In this document: piece after piece, positions 23,371-38,070 of the stretch
Layout of the letters: each line of letters starts with the position of its first letter
Position numbering within the stretch: position 1 is the stretch's first letter
NCBI RefSeq assembly: GCF_947179515.1
Contig: NC_067477.1
Span: 143,258,465-143,322,464 of the forward strand
Direction of reading: 5' to 3'
DNA length: 64,000 nucleotides
Source of the DNA: Apodemus sylvaticus
Lineage: Eukaryota > Chordata > Mammalia > Rodentia > Muridae
The notes under the pieces: model-generated
Seen by the model: only the letters and a program-made list of their open reading frames with translations
Told to the model about the DNA's origin: nothing
Databases searched by the model: none
Made by a program: the position numbers and the translations under genes

Positions 23371-26300
23371 GCTACACACTTAGACATACACGCAACATGA
23401 AAGCTTTTCGACTTACAACGTGTTGTTTAGGAAAAACAAGATAATTTCGCACGATGCGGGATTTCCTTAAAACGTGATTTTCTGAAAAATTTTGACGAAA
23501 GAAAATTCTCCTTTTGGTTCTCTTTAGATGCTACATGTTAATACGTACACGCCACAACAATTCTTTTCGAGATACAACGTGTGGTTTTGGAGATACAAGC
23601 TAATTTTGTACTATGCGTTATTTCTTCTCGTAAAGAGTTTCCAATGCGTACGTATATGTCTTTACTCTGCAAAACTGTATTTCCTTATGAAGTGGTATTC
23701 TTACATATCCTTTCGAGAGAAAACTGTCCTGTGCCTTCTCTTTTGAGGCTACACACTTAGACATACACGCAACATGAAAGCTTTTCGACTTACAACGTGT
23801 TGTTTAGGAAAAACAAGATAATTTCGCACGATGCGGGATTTCCTTAAAACGTGATTTTCTGAAAAATTTTGACGAAAGAAAATTCTCCTTTTGGTTCTCT
23901 TTAGATGCTACATGTTAATACGTACACGCCACAACAATTCTTTTCGAGATACAACGTGTGGTTTTGGAGATACAAGCTAATTTTGTACTATGCGTTATTT
24001 CTTCTCGTAAAGAGTTTCCAATGCGTACGTATATGTCTTTACTCTGCAAAACTGTATTTCCTTATGAAGTGGTATTCTTACATATCCTTTCGAGAGAAAA
24101 CTGTCCTGTGCCTTCTCTTTTGAGGCTACACACTTAGACATACACGCAACATGAAAGCTTTTCGACTTACAACGTGTTGTTTAGGAAAAACAAGATAATT
24201 TCGCACGATGCGGGATTTCCTTAAAACGTGATTTTCTGAAAAATTTTGACGAAAGAAAATTCTCCTTTTGGTTCTCTTTAGATGCTACATGTTAAGACGT
24301 ACACGCCACAACAATTCTTTTCAAGATACAACGTGTAGTTTTGGAGATACAAGCTAATTTTGTACTATGCGTTATTTCTTCTCGTAAAGAGTTTCCAATG
24401 AGTACAAATATGTCTTTACTCTGCAAAACTGTATTTCCTTATGAAGTGGTATTCTTACATATCCTTTCGAGAGAAAACTGTCCTGTGCCTTCTCTTTTGA
24501 GGCTACACACTTAGACATACACGCAACATGAAAGCTTTTCGACTTACAACGTGTTGTTTAGGAAAAACAAGATAATTTCGCACGATGCGGGATTTCCTTA
24601 AAACGTGATTTTCTGAAAAATTTTGACGAAAGAAAATTCTCCTTTTGGTTGTCTTTAGATGCTACATGTTAAGACGTACACGCCACAACAATTCTTTTCG
24701 AGATAAAACGTGTAGTTTTGGAGATACAAGCTAATTTTGTACTATGCGTTATTTCTTCTCGTAAAGAGTTTCCAATGCGTACGTATATGTCTTTACTCTG
24801 CAAAACTGTATTTCCTTATGAAGTGGTATTCTTACATATCCTTTCGAGAGAAAACTGTCCTGTGCCTTCTCTTTTGAGGCTACACACTTAGACATACACG
24901 CAACATGAAAGCTTTTCGACTTACAACGTGTTGTTTAGGAAAAACAAGATAATTTCGCACGATGCGGGATTTCCTTAAAACGTGATTTTCTGAAAAATTT
25001 TGACGAAAGAAAATTCTCCTTTTGGTTCTCTTTAGATGCTACATGTTAATACGTACACGCCACAACAATTCTTTTCGAGATACAACGTGTGGTTTTGGAG
25101 ATACAAGCTAATTTTGTACTATGCGTTATTTCTTCTCGTAAAGAGTTTCCAATGCGTACGTATATGTCTTTACTCTGCAAAACTGTATTTCCTTATGAAG
25201 TGGTATTCTTACATATCCTTTCGAGAGAAAACTGTCCTGTGCCTTCTCTTTTGAGGCTACACACTTAGACATACACGCAACATGAAAGCTTTTCGACTTA
25301 CAACGTGTTGTTTAGGAAAAACAAGATAATTTCGCACGATGCGGGATTTCCTTAAAACGTGATTTTCTGAAAAATTTTGACGAAAGAAAATTCTCCTTTT
25401 GGTTCTCTTTAGATGCTACATGTTAAGACGTACACGCCACAACAATTCTTTTCGAGATACAACGTGTAGTTTTGGAGATACAAGCTAATTTTGTACTATG
25501 CGTTATTTCTTCTCGTAAAGAGTTTCCAATGAGTACATATATGTCTTTACTCTGCAAAACTGTATTTCCTTATGAAGTGGTATTCTTACATATCCTTTCG
25601 AGAGAAAACTGTCCTGTGCCTTCTCTTTTGAGGCTACACACTTAGACATACACGCAACATGAAAGCTTTTCGACTTACAACGTGTTGTTTAGGAAAAACA
25701 AGATAATTTCGCACGATGCGGGATTTTCTTAAAAGGTGATTTTCTGAAAAATTTTGACGAAAGAAAAGTCTCCTTTTGGTTCTCTTTAGATGCCACATGT
25801 TAAGACGTACACGCCACAACAATTCTTTTCGAGATACAACGTGTAGTTTTGGAGATACAAGCTAATTTTGTACTATGCGTTATTTCTTCTCGTAAAGAGT
25901 TTCCAATGCGTACTTATATGTCTTTACTCTGCAAAACTGTATTTCCTTATGAAGTGGTATTCTTACATATCCTTTCGAGTAAAACTGTCCTGTGCCTTCT
26001 CTTTTGAGGCTACACACTTAGACATACACGCAACATGAAAGCTTTTCGACTTACAACGTGTTGTTTAGGAAAAACAAGATAATTTCGCACGATGCGGGAT
26101 TTCCTTAAAACGTGATTTTCTGAAAAATTTTGACGAAAGAAAATTCTCCTTTTGGTTCCCTTAAGATGCTACATGTTAAGACGTACACGCCACAACAATT
26201 CTTTTCGAGATACAACGTGTAGTTTTGGAGATACAAGCTAATTTTGTACTATGCGTATTTCTTCTCGTAAAGAGTTTCCAATGCGTACGTATATGTCTTT

Positions 26301-29300
26301 ACTCTGCAAAACTGTATTTCCTTATGAAGTGGTATTCTTACATATCCTTTCGAGAGAAAACTGTCCTGTGCCTTCTCTTTTGAGGCTACACACTTAGACA
26401 TACACGCAACATGAAAGCTTTTCGACTTACAACGTGTTGTTTAGGAAAAACAAGATAATTTCGCACGATGCGGGATTTCCTTAAAACGTGATTTTCTGAA
26501 AAATTTTGACGAAAGAAAATTCTCCTTTTGGTTCTCTTTAGATGCTACATGTTAAGACGTACACGCCACAACAATTCTTTTCGAGATACAACGTGTAGTT
26601 TTGGAGATACAAGCTAATTTTGTACTATGCGTTATTTCTTCTCGTAAAGAGTTTCCAATGCGTACGTATATGTCTTTACTCTGCAAAACTGTATTTCCTT
26701 ATGAAGTGGTATTCTTACATATCCTTTCGAGAGAAAACTGTCCTGTGCCTTCTCTTTTGAGGCTACACACTTAGACATACACGCAACATGAAAGCTTTTC
26801 GACTTACAACGTGTTGTTTAGGAAAAACAAGATAATTTCGCACGATGCGGGATTTCCTTAAAACGTGATTTTCTGAAAAATTTTGACGAAAGAAAATTCT
26901 CCTTTTGGTTCTCTTTAGATGCTACATGTTAAGACGTACACGCCACAACAATTCTTTTCGAGATACAACGTGTAGTTTTGGAGATACAAGCTAATTTTGT
27001 ACTATGCGTTATTTCTTCTCGTAAAGAGTTTCCAATGCGTACGTATATGTCTTTACTCTGCAAAACTGTATTTCCTTATGAAGTGGTATTCTTACATATC
27101 CTTTCGAGAGAAAACTGTCCTGTGCCTTCTCTTTTGAGGCTACACACTTAGACATACACGCAACATGAAAGCTTTTCGACTTACAACGTGTTGTTTAGGA
27201 AAAACAAGATAATTTCGCACGATGCGGGATTTTCTTAAAAGGTGATTTTCTGAAAAATTTTGACGAAAGAAAAGTCTCCTTTTGGTTCTCTTTAGATGCC
27301 ACATGTTAAGACGTACACGCCACAACAATTCTTTTCGAGATACAACGTGTAGTTTTGGAGATACAAGCTAATTTTGTACTATGCGTTATTTCTTCTCGTA
27401 AAGAGTTTCCAATGCGTACGTATATGTCTTTACTCTGCAAAACTGTATTTCCTTATGAAGTGGTATTCTTACATATCCTTTCGAGAGAAAACTGTCCTGT
27501 GCCTTCTCTTTTGAGGCTACACACTTAGACATACACGCAACATGAAAGCTTTTCGACTTACAACGTGTTGTTTAGGAAAAACAAGATAATTTCGCACGAT
27601 GCGGGATTTCCTTAAAACGTGATTTTCTGAAAAATTTTGACGAAAGAAAATTCTCCTTTTGGTTCTCTTTAGATGCTACATGTTAAGACGTACACGCCAC
27701 AACAATTCTTTTCGAGATACAACGTGTAGTTTTGGAGATACAAGCTAATTTTGTACTATGCGTTATTTCTTCTCGTAAAGAGTTTCCAATGCGTACGTAT
27801 ATGTCTTTACTCTGCAAAACTGTATTTCCTTATGAAGTGGTATTCTTACATATCCTTTCGAGAGAAAACTGGCCTGTGCCTTCTCTTTTGAGGCTACACA
27901 CTTAGACATACACGCAACATGAAAGCTTTTCGACTTACAACGTGTTGTTTAGGAAAAACAAGATAATTTCGCACGATGCGGGATTTCCTTAAAACGTGAT
28001 TTTCTGAAAAATTTTGACGAAAGAAAATTCTCCTTTTGGTTCCCTTTAGATGCTACATGTTAAGACGTACACGCCACAACAATTCTTTTCGAGATACAAC
28101 GTGTAGTTTTGGAGATACAAGCTAATTTTGTACTATGCGTTATTTCTTCTCGTAAAGAGTTTCCAATGCGTACGTATATGTCTTTACTCTGCAAAACTGT
28201 ATTTCCTTATGAAGTGGTATTCTTACATATCCTTTCGAGAGAAAACTGTCCTGTGCCTTCTCTTTTGAGGCTACACACTTAGACATACACGCAACATGAA
28301 AGCTTTTCGACTTACAACGTGTTGTTTAGGAAAAACAAGATAATTTCGCACGATGCGGGATTTCCTTAAAACGTGATTTTCTGAAAAATTTTGACGAAAG
28401 AAAATTCTCCTTTTGGTTCTCTTTAGATGCTACATGTTAAGACGTACACGCCACAACAATTCTTTTCGAGATACAACGTGTAGTTTTGGAGATACAAGCT
28501 AATTTTGTACTATGCGTTATTTCTTCTCGTAAAGAGTTTCCAATGCGTACGTATATGTCTTTACTCTGCAAAACTGTATTTCCTTATGAAGTGGTATTCT
28601 TACATATCCTTTCGAGAGAAAACTGTCCTGTGCCTTCTCTTTTGAGGCTACACACTTAGACATACACGCAACATGAAAGCTTTTCGACTTACAACGTGTT
28701 GTTTAGGAAAAACAAGATAATTTCGCACCATGCGGGATTTCCTTAAAACGTGATTTTCTGAAAAATTTTGACGAAAGAAAATTCTCCTTTTGGTTCTCTT
28801 TAGATGCTACATGTTAAGACGTACACGCCACAACAATTCTTTTCGAGATACAACGTGTAGTTTTGGAGATACAAGCTAATTTTGTACTATGCGTTATTTC
28901 TTCTCGTAAAGAGTTTCCAATGCGTACGTATATGTCTTTACTCTGCAAAACTGTATTTCCTTATGAAGTGGTATTCTTACATATCCTTTCGAGAGAAAAC
29001 TGTCCTGTGCCTTCTCTTTTGAGGCTACACACTTAGACATACACGCAACATGAAAGCTTTTCGACTTACAACGTGTTGTTTAGGAAAAACAAGATAATTT
29101 CGCACGATGCGGGATTTCCTTAAAACGTGATTTTCTGAAAAATTTTGACGAAAGAAAATTCTCCTTTTGGTTCTCTTTAGATGCTACATGTTAAGACGTA
29201 CACGCCACAACAATTCTTTTCGAGATACAACGTGTAGTTTTGGAGATACAAGCTAATTTTGTACTATGCGTTATTTCTTCTCATAAAGAGTTTCCAATGC

Positions 29301-29474
29301 GTACGTATATGTCTTTACTCTGCAAAACTGTATTTCCTTATGAAGTGGTATTCTTACATATCCTTTCGAGAGAAAACTGTCCTGTGCCTTCTCTTTTGAG
29401 GCTACACACTTAGACATACACGCAACATGAAAGCTTTTCGACTTACAACGTGTTGTTTAGGAAAAACAAGATAA

Positions 29475-29491
29475 TTTCACACGATGCGGGA
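29475..29491 (+). other. Broken box, monomer 79 (TTCG to TTCA)
   Basis: A single-copy change at a CpG, in the direction expected of methyl-cytosine deamination on the minus strand. Confidence 0.8.
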
Positions 29492-32400
29492 TTTTCTTAA
29501 AAGGTGATTTTCTGAAAAATTTTGACGAAAGAAAAGTCTCCTTTTGGTTCTCTTTAGATGCCACATGTTAAGACGTACACGCCACAACAATTCTTTTCGA
29601 GATACAACGTGTAGTTTTGGAGATACAAGCTAATTTTGTACTATGCGTTATTTCTTCTCGTAAAGAGTTTCCAATGCGTATGTATATGTCTTTACTCTGC
29701 AAAACTGTATTTCCTTATGAAGTGGTATTCTTACATATCCTTTCGAGAGAAAACTGTCCTGTGCCTTCTCTTTTGAGGCTACACACTTAGACATACACGC
29801 AACATGAAAGCTTTTCGACTTACAACGTGTTGTTTAGGAAAAACAAGATAATTTCGCACGATGCGGGATTTCCTTAAAACGTGATTTTCAGAAAAATTTT
29901 GACGAAAGAAAATTCTCCTTTTGGTTCTCTTTAGATGCTACATGTTAAGACGTACACGCCACAACAATTCTTTTCGAGATACAACGTGTAGTTTTGGAGA
30001 TACAAGCTAATTTTGTACTATGCGTTATTTCTTCTCGTAAAGAGTTTCCAATGCGTACGTATATGTCTTTACTCTGCAAAACTGTATTTCCTTATGAAGT
30101 GGTATTCTTACATATCCTTTCGAGAGAAAACTGTCCTGTGCCTTCTCTTTTGAGGCTACACACTTAGACATACACGCAACATGAAAGCTTTTCGACTTAC
30201 AACGTGTTGTTTAGGAAAAACAAGATAATTTCGCACGATGCGGGATTTCCTTAAAACGTGATTTTCTGAAAAATTTTGACGAAAGAAAATTCTCCTTTTG
30301 GTTCTCTTTAGATGCTACATGTTAAGACGTACACGCCACAACAATTCTTTTCGAGATACAACGTGTAGTTTTGGAGATACAAGCTAATTTTGTACTATGC
30401 GTTATTTCTTCTCGTAAAGAGTTTCCAATGCGTACGTATATGTCTTTACTCTGCAAAACTGTATTTCCTTATGAAGTGGTATTCTTACATATCCTTTCGA
30501 GAGAAAACTGTCCTGTGCCTTCTCTTTTGAGGCTACACACTTAGACATACACGCAACATGAAAGCTTTTCGACTTACAACGTGTTGTTTAGGAAAAACAA
30601 GATAATTTCGCACGATGCGGGATTTCCTTAAAACGTGATTTTCTGAAAAATTTTGACGAAAGAAAATTCTCCTTTTGGTTCTCTTTAGATGCTACATGTT
30701 AAGACGTACACGCCACAACAATTCTTTTCGAGATACAACGTGTAGTTTTGGAGATACAAGCTAATTTTGTACTATGCGTTATTTCTTCTCATAAAGAGTT
30801 TCCAATGCGTACGTATATGTCTTTACTCTGCAAAACTGTATTTCATTATGAAGTGGTATTCTTACATATCCTTTCGAGAGAAAACTGTCCTGTGCCTTCT
30901 CTTTTGAGGCTACACACTTAGACATACACGCAACATGAAAGCTTTTCGACTTACAACGTGTTGTTTAGGAAAAACAAGATAATTTCGCATGATGCGGGAT
31001 TTCCTTAAAACGTGATTTTCTGAAAAATTTTGACGAAAGAAAATTCTCCTTTTGGTTGTCTTTAGATGCTACATGTTAAGACGTACACGCCACAACAATT
31101 CTTTTCGAGATAAAACGTGTAGTTTTGGAGATACAAGCTAATTTTGTACTATGCGTTATTTCTTCTCGTAAAGAGTTTCCAATGCGTACGTATATGTCTT
31201 TACTCTGCAAAACTGTATTTCCTTATGAAGTGGTATTCTTACATATCCTTTCGAGAGAAAACTGTCCTGTGCCTTCTCTTTTGAGGCTACACACTTAGAC
31301 ATACACGCAACATGAAAGCTTTTCGACTTACAACGTGTTGTTTAGGAAAAACAAGATAATTTCGCACGATGCGGGATTTCCTTAAAACGTGATTTTCTGA
31401 AAAATTTTGACGAAAGAAAATTCTCCTTTTGGTTCTCTTTAGATGCTACATGTTAAGACGTACACGCGACAACAATTCTTTTCGAGATACAACGTGTAGT
31501 TTTGGAGATACAAGCTAATTTTGTACTATGCGTTATTTCTTCTCGTAAAGAGTTTCCAATGCGTACGTATATGTCTTTACTCTGCAAAACTGTATTTCCT
31601 TATGAAGTGGTATTCTTACATATCCTTTCGAGAGAAAACTGTCCTGTGCCTTCTCTTTTGAGGCTACACACTTAGACATACACGCAACATGAAAGCTTTT
31701 CGACTTACAACGTGTTGTTTAGGAAAAACAAGATAATTTCGCACGATGCGGGATTTCCTTAAAACGTGATTTTCTGAAAAATTTTGACGAAAGAAAATTC
31801 TCCTTTTGGTTCTCTTTAGATGCTACATGTTAAGACGTACACGCCACAACAATTCTTTTCGAGATACAACGTGTAGTTTTGGAGATACAAGCTAATTTTG
31901 TACTATGCGTTATTTCTTCTCGTAAAGAGTTTCCAATGCGTACGTATATGTCTTTACTCTGCAAAACTGTATTTCCTTATGAAGTGGTATTCTTACATAT
32001 CCTTTCGAGAGAAAACTGTCCTGTGCCTTCTCTTTTGAGGCTACACACTTAGACATACACGCAACATGAAAGCTTTTCGACTTACAACGTGTTGTTTAGG
32101 AAAAACAAGATAATTTCGCACGATGCGGGATTTTCTTAAAAGGTGATTTTCTGAAAAATTTTGACGAAAGAAAATTCTCCTTTTGGTTCTCTTTAGATGC
32201 CACATGTTAAGACGTACACGCCACAACAATTCTTTTCGAGATACAACGTGTAGTTTTGGAGATACAAGCTAATTTTGTACTATGCGTTATTTCTTCTCGT
32301 AAAGAGTTTCCAATGCGTACGTATATGTCTTTACTCTGCAAAACTGTATTTCCTTATGAAGTGGTATTCTTACATATCCTTTCGAGAGAAAACTGTCCTG

Positions 32401-32793
32401 TGCCTTCTCTTTTGAGGCTACACACTTAGACATACACGCAACATGAAAGCTTTTCGACTTACAACGTGTTGTTTAGGAAAAACAAGATAATTTCGCACGA
32501 TGCGGGATTTCCTTAAAACGTGATTTTCTGAAAAATTTTGACGAAAGAAAATTCTCCTTTTGGTTCCCATTAGATGCTACATGTTAAGACGTACACGCCA
32601 CAACAATTCTTTTCGAGATACAACGTGTAGTTTTGGAGATACAAGCTAATTTTGTACTATGCGTTATTTCTTCTCGTAAAGAGTTTCCAATGCATACGTA
32701 TATGTCTTTACTCTGCAAAACTGTATTTCCTTATGAAGTGGTATTCTTACATATCCTTTCGAGAGAAAACTGTCCTGTGCCTTCTCTTTTGAG

Positions 32794-34301
32794 GCTACAC
32801 ACTTAGACATACACGCAACATGAAAGCTTTTCGACTTACAACGTGTTGTTTAGGAAAAACAAGATAATTTCGCACAATGCGGGATTTCCTTAAAACGTGA
32901 TTTTCTGAAAAATTATGACGAAAGAAAATTCTCCTTTTGGTTCTCTTTAGATGCTACATGTTAATACGTACACGCCACAACAATTCTTTTCGAGATACAA
33001 CGTGTGGTTTTGGAGATACAAGCTAATTTTGTACTATGCGTTATTTCTTCTCGTAAAGAGTTTCCAATGCGTACGTATATGTCTTTACTCTGCAAAACTG
33101 TATTTCCTTATGAAGTGGTATTCTTACATATCCTTTCGAGAGAAAACTGTCCTGTGCCTTCTCTTTTGAGGCTACACACTTAGACATACACGCAACATGA
33201 AAGCTTTTCGACTTACAACGTGTTGTTTAGGAAAAACAAGATAATTTCGCACGATGCGGGATTTCCTTAAAACGTGATTTTCTGAAAAATTTTGACGAAA
33301 GAAAATTCTCCTTTTGGTTCTCTTTAGATGCTACATGTTAAGACGTACACGCCACAACAATTCTTTTCGAGATACAACGTGTAGTTTTGGAGATACAAGC
33401 TAATTTTGTACTATGCGTTATTTCTTCTCGTAAAGAGTTTCCAATGAGTACATATATGTCTTTACTCTGCAAAACTGTATTTCCTTATGAAGTGGTATTC
33501 TTACATATCCTTTCGAGAGAAAACTGTCCTGTGCCTTCTCTTTTGAGGCTACACACTTAGACATACACGCAACATGAAAGCTTTTCGACTTACAACGTGT
33601 TGTTTAGGAAAAACAAGATAATTTCGCACGATGCGGGATTTCCTTAAAACGTGATTTTCTGAAAAATTTTGACGAAAGAAAATTCTCCTTTTGGTTCTCT
33701 TTAGATGCTACATGTTAAGACGTACACGCCACAACAATTCTTTTCGAGATACAACGTGTAGTTTTGGAGATACAAGCTAATTTTGTACTATGCGTTATTT
33801 CTTCTCATAAAGAGTTTCCAATGCGTACGTATATGTCTTTACTCTGCAAAACTGTATTTCCTTATGAAGTGGTATTCTTACATATCCTTTCGAGAGAAAA
33901 CTGTCCTGTGCCTTCTCTTTTGAGGCTACACACTTAGACATACACGCAACATGAAAGCTTTTCGACTTACAACGTGTTGTTTAGGAAAAACAAGATAATT
34001 TCGCACGATGCGGGATTTTCTTAAAAGGTGATTTTCTGAAAAATTTTGACGAAAGAAAAGTCTCCTTTTGGTTCTCTTTAGATGCCACATGTTAAGACGT
34101 ACACGCCACAACAATTCTTTTCGAGATACAACGTGTAGTTTTGGAGATACAAGCTAATTTTGTACTATGCGTTATTTCTTCTCGTAAAGAGTTTCCAATG
34201 CGTACGTATATGTCTTTACTCTGCAAAACTGTATTTCCTTATGAAGTGGTATTCTTACATATCCTTTCGAGAGAAAACTGTCCTGTGCCTTCTCTTTTGA
34301 G
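32794..34301 (+). repeat. Four-monomer haplotype block, copy 1
   Basis: Monomers 88-91: monomer 88 has cgcacaatg, aaattatgac and gtgtggttt; 90 has ctcataaag; 91 has tttcttaaaagg / aaagtctcc / gatgccac. The same order appears 5277 bp (14 monomers less 1 bp) downstream. Confidence 0.65.
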
Positions 34302-37300
34302 GCTACACACTTAGACATACACGCAACAAGAAAGCTTTTCGACTTACAACGTGTTGTTTAGGAAAAACAAGATAATTTCGCACGATGCGGGATTTCCTTA
34401 AAACGTGATTTTCTGAAAAATTTTGACGAAAGAAAATTCTCCTTTTGGTTCTCTTTAGATGCTACATGTTAAGACGTACACGCCACAACAATTCTTTTCG
34501 AGATACAACGTGTAGTTTTGGAGATACAAGCTAATTTTGTACTATGCGTTATTTCTTCTCGTAAAGAGTTTCCAATGCGTACGTATATGTCTTTACTCTG
34601 CAAAACTGTATTTCCTTATGAAGTGGTATTCTTACATATCCTTTCGAGAGAAAACTGGCCTGTGCCTTCTCTTTTGAGGCTACACACTTAGACATACACG
34701 CAACATGAAAGCTTTTCGACTTACAACGTGTTGTTTAGGAAAAACAAGATAATTTCGCACGATGCGGGATTTCCTTAAAACGTGATTTTCTGAAAAATTT
34801 TGACGAAAGAAAATTCTCCTTTTGGTTCTCTTTAGATGCTACATGTTAATACGTACACGCCACAACAATTCTTTTCGAGATACAACGTGTGGTTTTGGAG
34901 ATACAAGCTAATTTTGTATTATGCGTTATTTCTTCTTGTAAAGAGTTTCCAATGCGTACGTATATGTCTTTACTCTGCAAAACTGTATTTCCTTATGAAG
35001 TGGTATTCTTACATATCCTTTCGAGAGAAAACTGTCCTGTGCCTTCTCTTTTGAGGCTACACACTTAGACATACACGCAACATGAAAGATTTTCGACTTA
35101 CAACGTGTTGTTTAGGAAAAACAAGATAATTTCGCACGATGCGGGATTTCCTTAAAACGTGATTTTCTGAAATATTTGACGAAAGAAAATTCTCCTTTTG
35201 GTTCCCTTTAGATGCTACATGTTAAGACGTACACGCCACAACAATTCTTTTCGAGATACAACGTGTAGTTTTGGAGATACAAGCTAATTTTGTACTATGC
35301 GTTATTTCTTCTCGTAAAGAGTTTCCAATGCGTACGTATATGTCTTTACTCTGCAAAACTGTATTTCCTTATGAAGTGGTATTCTTACATATCCTTTCGA
35401 GAGAAAACTGTCCTGTGCCTTCTCTTTTGAGGCTACACACTTAGACATACACGCAACATGAAAGCTTTTCGACTTACAACGTGTTGTTTAGGAAAAACAA
35501 GATAATTTCGCACGATGCGGGATTTCCTTAAAACGTGATTTTCTGAAAAATTTTGACGAAAGAAAATTCTCCTTTTGGTTCCCTTTAGATGCTACATGTT
35601 AAGACGTACACGCCACAACAATTCTTTTCGAGATACAACGTGTAGTTTTGGAGATACAAGCTAATTTTGTACTATGCGTTATTTCTTCTCGTAAAGAGTT
35701 TCCAATGCGTACGTATATGTCTTTACTCTGCAAAACTGTATTTCCTTATGAAGTGGTATTCTTACATATCCTTTCGAGAGAAAACTGTCCTGTGCCTTCT
35801 CTTTTGAGGCTACACACTTAGACATACACGCAACATGAAAGCTTTTCGACTTACAACGTGTTGTTTAGGAAAAACAAGATAATTTCGCACGATGCGGGAT
35901 TTCCTTAAAACGTGATTTTCTGAAAAATTTTGACGAAAGAAAATTCTCCTTTTGGTTCTCTTTAGATGCTACATGTTAAGACGTACACGCCACAACAATT
36001 CTTTTCGAGATACAACGTGTAGTTTTGGAGATACAAGCTAATTTTGTACTATGCGTTATTTCTTCTCGTAAAGAGTTTCCAATGCGTACGTATATGTCTT
36101 TACTCTGCAAAACTGTATTTCCTTATGAAGTGGTATTCTTACATATCCTTTCGAGAGAAAACTGGCCTGTGCCTTCTCTTTTGAGGCTACACACTTAGAC
36201 ATACACGCAACATGAAAGCTTTTCGACTTACAACGTGTTGTTTAGGAAAAACAAGATAATTTCGCACGATGCGGGATTTCCTTAAAACGTGATTTTCTGA
36301 AAAATTTTGACGAAAGAAAATTCTCCTTTTGGTTCTCTTTAGATGGTACATGTTAAGACGTACACGCCACAACAATTCTTTTCGAGATACAACGTGTAGT
36401 TTTGGAGATACAAGCTAATTTTGTACTATGCGTTATTTCTTCTTGTAAAGAGTTTCCAATGCGTACGTATATGTCTTTACTCTGCAAAACTGTATTTCCT
36501 TATGAAGTGGTATTCTTACATATCCTTTCGAGAGAAAACTGTCCTGTGCCTTCTCTTTTGAGGCTACACACTTAGACATACACGCAACATGAAAGCTTTT
36601 CGACTTACAACGTGTTGTTTAGGAAAAACAAGATAATTTCGCACGATGCGGGATTTCCTTAAAACGTGATTTTCTGAAAAATTTTGACGAAAGAAAATTC
36701 TCCTTTTGGTTCTCTTTAGATGCTACATGTTAAGACGTACACGCCACAACAATTCTTTTCGAGATACAATGTGTAGTTTTGGAGATACAAGCTAATTTTG
36801 TACTATGCGTTATTTCTTCTCATAAAGAGTTTCCAATGCGTACGTATATGTCTTTACTCTGCAAAACTGTATTTCCTTATGAAGTGGTATTCTTACATAT
36901 CCTTTCGAGAGAAAACTGTCCTGTGCCTTCTCTTTTGAGGCTACACACTTAGACATACACGCAACATGAAAGCTTTTCGACTTACAACGTGTTTTTTAGG
37001 AAAAACAAGATAATTTCGCACGATGCGGGATTTTCTTAAAAGGTGATTTTCTGATAAATTTTGACGAAAGAAAAGTCTCCTTTTGGTTCTCTTTAGATGC
37101 CACATGTTAAGACGTACACGCCACAACAATTCTTTTCGAGATACAACGTGTAGTTTTGGAGATACAAGCTAATTTTGTACTATGCGTTATTTCTTCTCGT
37201 AAAGAGTTTCCAATGCGTATGTATATGTCTTTACTCTGCAAAACTGTATTTCCTTATGAAGTGGTATTCTTACATATCCTTTCGAGAGAAAACTGTCCTG

Positions 37301-38070
37301 TGCCTTCTCTTTTGAGGCTACACACTTAGACATACACGCAACATGAAAGCTTTTCGACTTACAACGTGTTGTTTAGGAAAAACAAGATAATTTCGCACGA
37401 TGCGGGATTTCCTTAAAACGTGATTTTCTGAAAAATTTTGACGAAAGAAAATTCTCCTTTTGGTTCTCTTTAGATGCTACATGTTAAGACGTACACGCCA
37501 CAACAATTCTTTTCGAGATACAACGTGTAGTTTTGGAGATACAAGCTAATTTTGTACTATGCGTTATTTCTTCTCATAAAGAGTTTCCAATGCGTACGTA
37601 TATGTCTTTACTCTGCAAAACTGTATTTCATTATGAAGTGGTATTCTTACATATCCTTTCGAGAGAAAACTGTCCTGTGCCTTCTCTTTTGAGGCTACAC
37701 ACTTAGACATACACGCAACATGAAAGCTTTTCGACTTACAACGTGTTGTTTAGGAAAAACAAGATAATTTCGCACGATGCGGGATTTCCTTAAAACGTGA
37801 TTTTCTGAAAAATTTTGACGAAAGAAAATTCTCCTTTTGGTTCTCTTTAGATGCTACATGTTAAGACGTACACGCCACAACAATTCTTTTCGAGATACAA
37901 CGTGTAGTTTTGGAGATACAAGCTAATTTTGTACTATGCGTTATTTCTTCTCGTAAAGAGTTTCCAATGCGTACGTATATGTCTTTACTCTGCAAAACTG
38001 TATTTCCTTATGAAGTGGTATTCTTACATATCCTTTCGAGAGAAAACTGTCCTGTGCCTTCTCTTTTGAG